Shown here: in pieces, positions 61,447 through 64,000 of the stretch
Layout of the letters: the number at the start of each line of letters is the position of its first letter
Position numbering within the stretch: the first letter of the stretch is position 1
The notes under the pieces: model-generated
Told to the model about the DNA's origin: nothing
The model's database searches: none
Seen by the model: only the letters and a program-made list of their open reading frames with translations
Assembly (NCBI GenBank): GCA_964564415.1
Contig: CAZMAV010000009.1
Location: 1-64,000, forward strand
Direction of reading: 5' to 3'
Origin: JALEFZ01 sp964564415
GTDB taxonomy: Bacteria > Bacteroidota > Bacteroidia > J057
Length of the DNA stretch: 64,000 nucleotides
Position numbers and translations under genes: made by a program

Positions 61447-62473
61447 TGCAGGCGTCATAGGCGCAGGAAGTTTTGGAACTGTCTTTGCCAATTTGCTGGC
61501 CGAGAATCGCAAGGTAGTCCTCTATGCCCGGCGCAAGGAGGAGGCAGAGCGGCTCCAACAGGAACGGACCTACAGAGACTGGAAATTGGACGAGAGGGTA
61601 GAGGTGGTCAACGATCCCGAGTACCTGGCAAATACCTGTGAGGTTATTTTTCCGGTAGTCCCTTCCCAGTCCTTCAGAAAAATGCTCAAGGTCTTTGCGC
61701 CTTATCTCAGGCCCTCTCACAAAATGCTTCACGCGACCAAGGGCCTGGACATACAGTTAAGGGAAGGTCAGAACCTTGAAAACCTGGAAGGTCTGCGAAG
61801 GAAGCAGGTACTTACGATGAGCGAATTGATCGTCCAGGAGACCTCTGTGCTCCGGGTAGGATGTGTGGCGGGTCCCAACCTTGCCACGGAAATCGCTGAG
61901 GGACAGCCGGCAGCCACTGTCGTGGCAAGCCCATTTGACGAGGTGATAAGGGAGGGACAGCAGGCCCTTAGGTCGGCAAGCTTTCGGGTCCATGCCAACC
62001 ACGACCTCAAGGGAATAGAACTGGCAGGCATTCTTAAAAATATCATGGCCATTGCGGCGGGGATCCTTGATGGGCTGGGCTATGGGCATAATACCAGGGC
62101 TATGCTCATTACTCGGGGATTGGCAGAAATGGTCTCCATTGCCAAGCCGATGGGGGCAGAAGTCAACGCTTTTCTGGGTTTGGCAGGTATTGGGGACCTT
62201 GTAGCGACCTGTTCCAGCCAGGCGAGCCGCAACTTTACCCTGGGATACCGCATTGCTCAAGGGCTACCAGCCTCCGAGGTCATCGCCAATATGGAAGAGA
62301 CAGCCGAAGGAGTAAAGACCATTGCCATTGTCCGAGCCCTCTCAAACACCTACAAAATACCTGCTCCCATTACCAAGGCCCTGTACCGGATCCTTTTTCA
62401 AGGCTATGAAATCGAAAAAGGCATAAGGCTTCTCATGGAATTCCCCTACAGAGAAGACGGAGAACTGCTCTAG
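61424..62473 (+). CDS. gpsA: NAD(P)-dependent glycerol-3-phosphate dehydrogenase
   Basis: 349 residues. Rossmann motif GVIGAGSFGTVFANLLAEN (10-28), substrate and cofactor blocks ATKGLD, VAGPNLATEIAEGQPAA, and the catalytic Lys near 205 in ELAGILKNIMAIAAGILDGLGYGHN; GLAGIGDLVATCSS and EGVKTIAIV complete the family set. It reduces dihydroxyacetone phosphate to sn-glycerol-3-phosphate. Start ATG 61424 lies inside the preceding acyltransferase gene, so the two are co-translated. The segment 125-150 (LRRKQVLTMSELIVQETS) is a longer-than-usual insertion. Ends in TAG, which shows that TAG is a normal stop here. Confidence 0.95.
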   Translation: MSSSPLYSAGVIGAGSFGTVFANLLAENRKVVLYARRKEEAERLQQERTYRDWKLDERVEVVNDPEYLANTCEVIFPVVPSQSFRKMLKVFAPYLRPSHKMLHATKGLDIQLREGQNLENLEGLRRKQVLTMSELIVQETSVLRVGCVAGPNLATEIAEGQPAATVVASPFDEVIREGQQALRSASFRVHANHDLKGIELAGILKNIMAIAAGILDGLGYGHNTRAMLITRGLAEMVSIAKPMGAEVNAFLGLAGIGDLVATCSSQASRNFTLGYRIAQGLPASEVIANMEETAEGVKTIAIVRALSNTYKIPAPITKALYRILFQGYEIEKGIRLLMEFPYREDGELL

Positions 62474-62642
62474 GCTGGGCATAAGGAAGAATTTTTTTTC
62501 CAGAAGAAGGAAGGTGGGGTCAAGCTAAATATTGACACAGCAGCTCCTCGTTGATATTGAGCCTCAATCTTGGACTCCAGGAATGTATGATTTATTTATC
62601 CCTTGTAAGGAAGAGAGGATTTTCTTTATTTTTATGTAAGAC

Positions 62643-62689
62643 TTTTATTCAATAGGAAAAGTGTAATCAATAAATGATTTTGAATAAAA
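62643..62689 (+). promoter_or_regulatory. 10-bp inverted repeat just upstream of a lipoprotein gene
   Basis: TTTTATTCAA (62643-62652) and TTGAATAAAA (62680-62689) are perfectly complementary, 27 bp apart; the right arm ends 4 bases before the ATG at 62694. As RNA it would hide the start codon region; as DNA it could bind a dimeric regulator. Confidence 0.4.
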
Positions 62690-62693
62690 TACG

Positions 62694-63650
62694 ATGAAGC
62701 TTGATAAATGGTCATTTCTAGTCCTAATATTATGTTTACAGATAGGCTGCGAGCCTGCTGTTATTGATTTTGCCAACCGCTGCCGGGACATTCCCGTCTC
62801 CAATCATTACCATGGCTATGAGGGCATTACCGACCCTACCTGGTACGTCATGGCCCCGGGAACTCAAAATCCCCTCAACCCCTATCAGTTTACCGGCATG
62901 CGGTACGACACCCCAACGGGGAGCTATACGTCCCTTTTTGACATCGAGCAGCGGACAGTCGAGGTGCTGGCTGAAGGCTCTAGTTGGGCTAGCTGGAGTG
63001 TGGACAACTGGATCGCCTTCAATCGCCCGGATGGGCATATCTGGTTGACACGGCCCGATGGCAGTCAGTTGCAACGCCTCACCCAGGTGTCTCAAAATTA
63101 CTATCCCAAATGGAGTCCGGGCGGGGATAGCTTGATCTTTATGAGTCGTCGAGATCAAGAGGTTGGTTCAGCATTTTTGTGGAACTTTACTAACAATGAG
63201 TTGGAGGCCCTATCCTTTCCCATAACTTCTAATTGGGACTGGTCTCCAAGAGGAGATCAGGTAGCGGTGAGCCAGCCCTTTGGAAGCGGGACCGATAATA
63301 CCTGCATTTTTGATCTGCACAGCGGCGAGCTGCTGCGCTGTATTGAGGGGCTGGAAAGCCGCGCCGGGGTCGTCTGGAATCGCTACGACCACCAGGAGAT
63401 TTACCTATCTAATGCGGAGGGGGTATTTCGCTTTCGCCTGGATAGCGGCGAGTTGGTGCAACTGCTCGAGGGCTGTGAGTCTCGGCGCTGGCACATCGTA
63501 GGGGTCCTACCCGATGGCAGGTTGGTTTGCCACCTCCTGGAAAAGAAAGTCATCGAGAAAGACCTCAAGCTCCGTCATTACCATCGGCACTGCTTGGTAT
63601 CACCTGAAGGAGAAGTGTTGGAGGAGATCATTTTTGAGGCGGTTAAGTGA
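62694..63650 (+). CDS. Lipoprotein with TolB/WD40-like beta-propeller
   Basis: 318 residues, SPII signal with Cys19 (LQIGC). The mature protein is a chain of propeller blades: ASWSVDNWIAFNRPDGHIWLTRPDGSQLQRLTQ, YYPKWSPGGDSLIFMSRRD, NWDWSPRGDQVAVSQPF and VVWNRYDHQEIYLSNAEGVFRFRLDSGELVQL, with the W-SPxGxxL motif of TolB-type PD40 repeats. About five to six blades are visible. Periplasmic and anchored to a membrane. TolB-type proteins often mediate protein contacts. Function unknown. Confidence 0.82.
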   Translation: MKLDKWSFLVLILCLQIGCEPAVIDFANRCRDIPVSNHYHGYEGITDPTWYVMAPGTQNPLNPYQFTGMRYDTPTGSYTSLFDIEQRTVEVLAEGSSWASWSVDNWIAFNRPDGHIWLTRPDGSQLQRLTQVSQNYYPKWSPGGDSLIFMSRRDQEVGSAFLWNFTNNELEALSFPITSNWDWSPRGDQVAVSQPFGSGTDNTCIFDLHSGELLRCIEGLESRAGVVWNRYDHQEIYLSNAEGVFRFRLDSGELVQLLEGCESRRWHIVGVLPDGRLVCHLLEKKVIEKDLKLRHYHRHCLVSPEGEVLEEIIFEAVK

Positions 63651-63783
63651 GGACTTTGCTAAGGTTAAGTACTAGCTAGGTAAGCATCCTCCCCACACCT
63701 TTACTCTCCCTTTAAAAATCCCTAACTTCTTATTTTCCAGGTCTTCTACATCAATTCAGCATTAAAACGTAAATATCGTATCG

Positions 63784-63981
63784 ATGGAAAATATATTAAT
63801 TCTAAGTTTCGCCATTCTGTTTCTTAGCAGTTGCCAGGGCGACTTTCTCAAACCAGATGTGGTAGCATGTTAGCCTCTCCCACCCCCTAAAGGTGATGAT
63901 TACTTGATCCCATATGAAAAAGAGTGGTATGAGGATTATAAATTTCATGATCCAGACTTTACCCCCAATAATTCTAACTAA
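63784..63981 (+). pseudogene. Small lipoprotein gene interrupted by a TAG
   Basis: From ATG 63784 the frame reads MENILILSFAILFLSSC, a proper SPII signal, then QGDFLKPDVVAC, TAG at 63871-63873, and continues in the same frame as PLPPPKGDDYLIPYEKEWYEDYKFHDPDF to TAA at 63979-63981. The coherent composition on both sides suggests one 64-residue lipoprotein with a nonsense mutation. The family is not recognised. It may equally be a 29-residue peptide gene with unrelated downstream sequence. Confidence 0.5.
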
Positions 63982-64000
63982 TTTGTTTTCACATACAGGG

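Noticed and set aside
1..64000. CRISPR array, phage or secondary-metabolite cluster
   Set aside because: No regularly spaced repeats, cas, structural phage or NRPS/PKS genes were seen on either strand.

Overview
The window looks like a chromosomal segment of a Bacteroidota bacterium, probably of the Saprospiria lineage (Saprospira/Lewinella/Haliscomenobacter-like); the phylum is well supported and the class is an inference. Signs are type IX secretion (T9SS) C-terminal sorting domains, a PorD homologue, many SPII lipoproteins, families largely confined to Bacteroidota (DUF5723, DUF4846, PorD), promoters of the TTG-N18/19-TAnnTTTG type, and a near absence of Shine-Dalgarno sequences. No phage, CRISPR array or conjugative module was seen. 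The content is mostly core and envelope genes with a few decayed loci.

Layout. 1-4.3 kb: the 3' end of a T9SS cargo gene, an alpha/beta hydrolase with an Old Yellow Enzyme relative, a wrecked IS3-type element and a TM2 protein. 5-11.8 kb: one 2262-residue multidomain surface protein. 11.9-14.4 kb: arginine deiminase plus CtlX, which together would convert arginine to ornithine. 14.7-18.4 kb: a lytic-transglycosylase-like protein, a frameshifted small gene and purL. 18.7-24.8 kb: a lipoprotein, Hsp20, a REC-PAS-PAS histidine kinase with a REC-DHp partner, and a glycosyltransferase. 24.9-36.8 kb: OmpA/TPR lipoprotein, aminotransferase, VIT/vWA/DUF2135 lipoprotein, DUF4846, DUF5723 barrel plus lipoprotein, TPR protein. 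37-41.6 kb: membrane proteins, a multiply broken membrane-protein gene, a LytTR regulator and several intergenic repeats. 41.7-46.2 kb: a beta-propeller T9SS cargo. 46.5-52.8 kb: hslU, then the cluster porD-coaBC-rpoZ-bamD, divergent from an LptF/LptG permease and tRNA-Val. 52.9-56 kb: a large beta-barrel protein. 56-64 kb: small lipoprotein, caspase-family protease, stop-interrupted HD gene, PlsB-like acyltransferase with gpsA, and two lipoprotein genes, the last interrupted by a stop.

How genes work together. Envelope biogenesis dominates: BamD (barrel assembly), LptF/G (LPS export), PorD (T9SS assembly), GpsA plus a PlsB-like acyltransferase (glycerol-3-phosphate to phospholipid), with T9SS cargo and barrel proteins as end products.

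Most unusual content. I found two families of short non-coding dispersed repeats. One is about 175 bp with TTTAAGTAG-like terminal inverted repeats, in two full copies plus shorter derivatives. The other is about 100 bp with an internal hairpin, in three copies. Also notable are a 17-bp perfect palindrome at the purL start, a T_TTT_TTC slippery heptamer exactly where a small gene changes frame, a kinase with an overlapping REC-DHp protein lacking an ATPase, and several genes interrupted by in-frame TAG codons. I did not find a clear-cut new defence or biosynthetic system; the repeats and the REC-DHp pair are the best candidates for undescribed biology.
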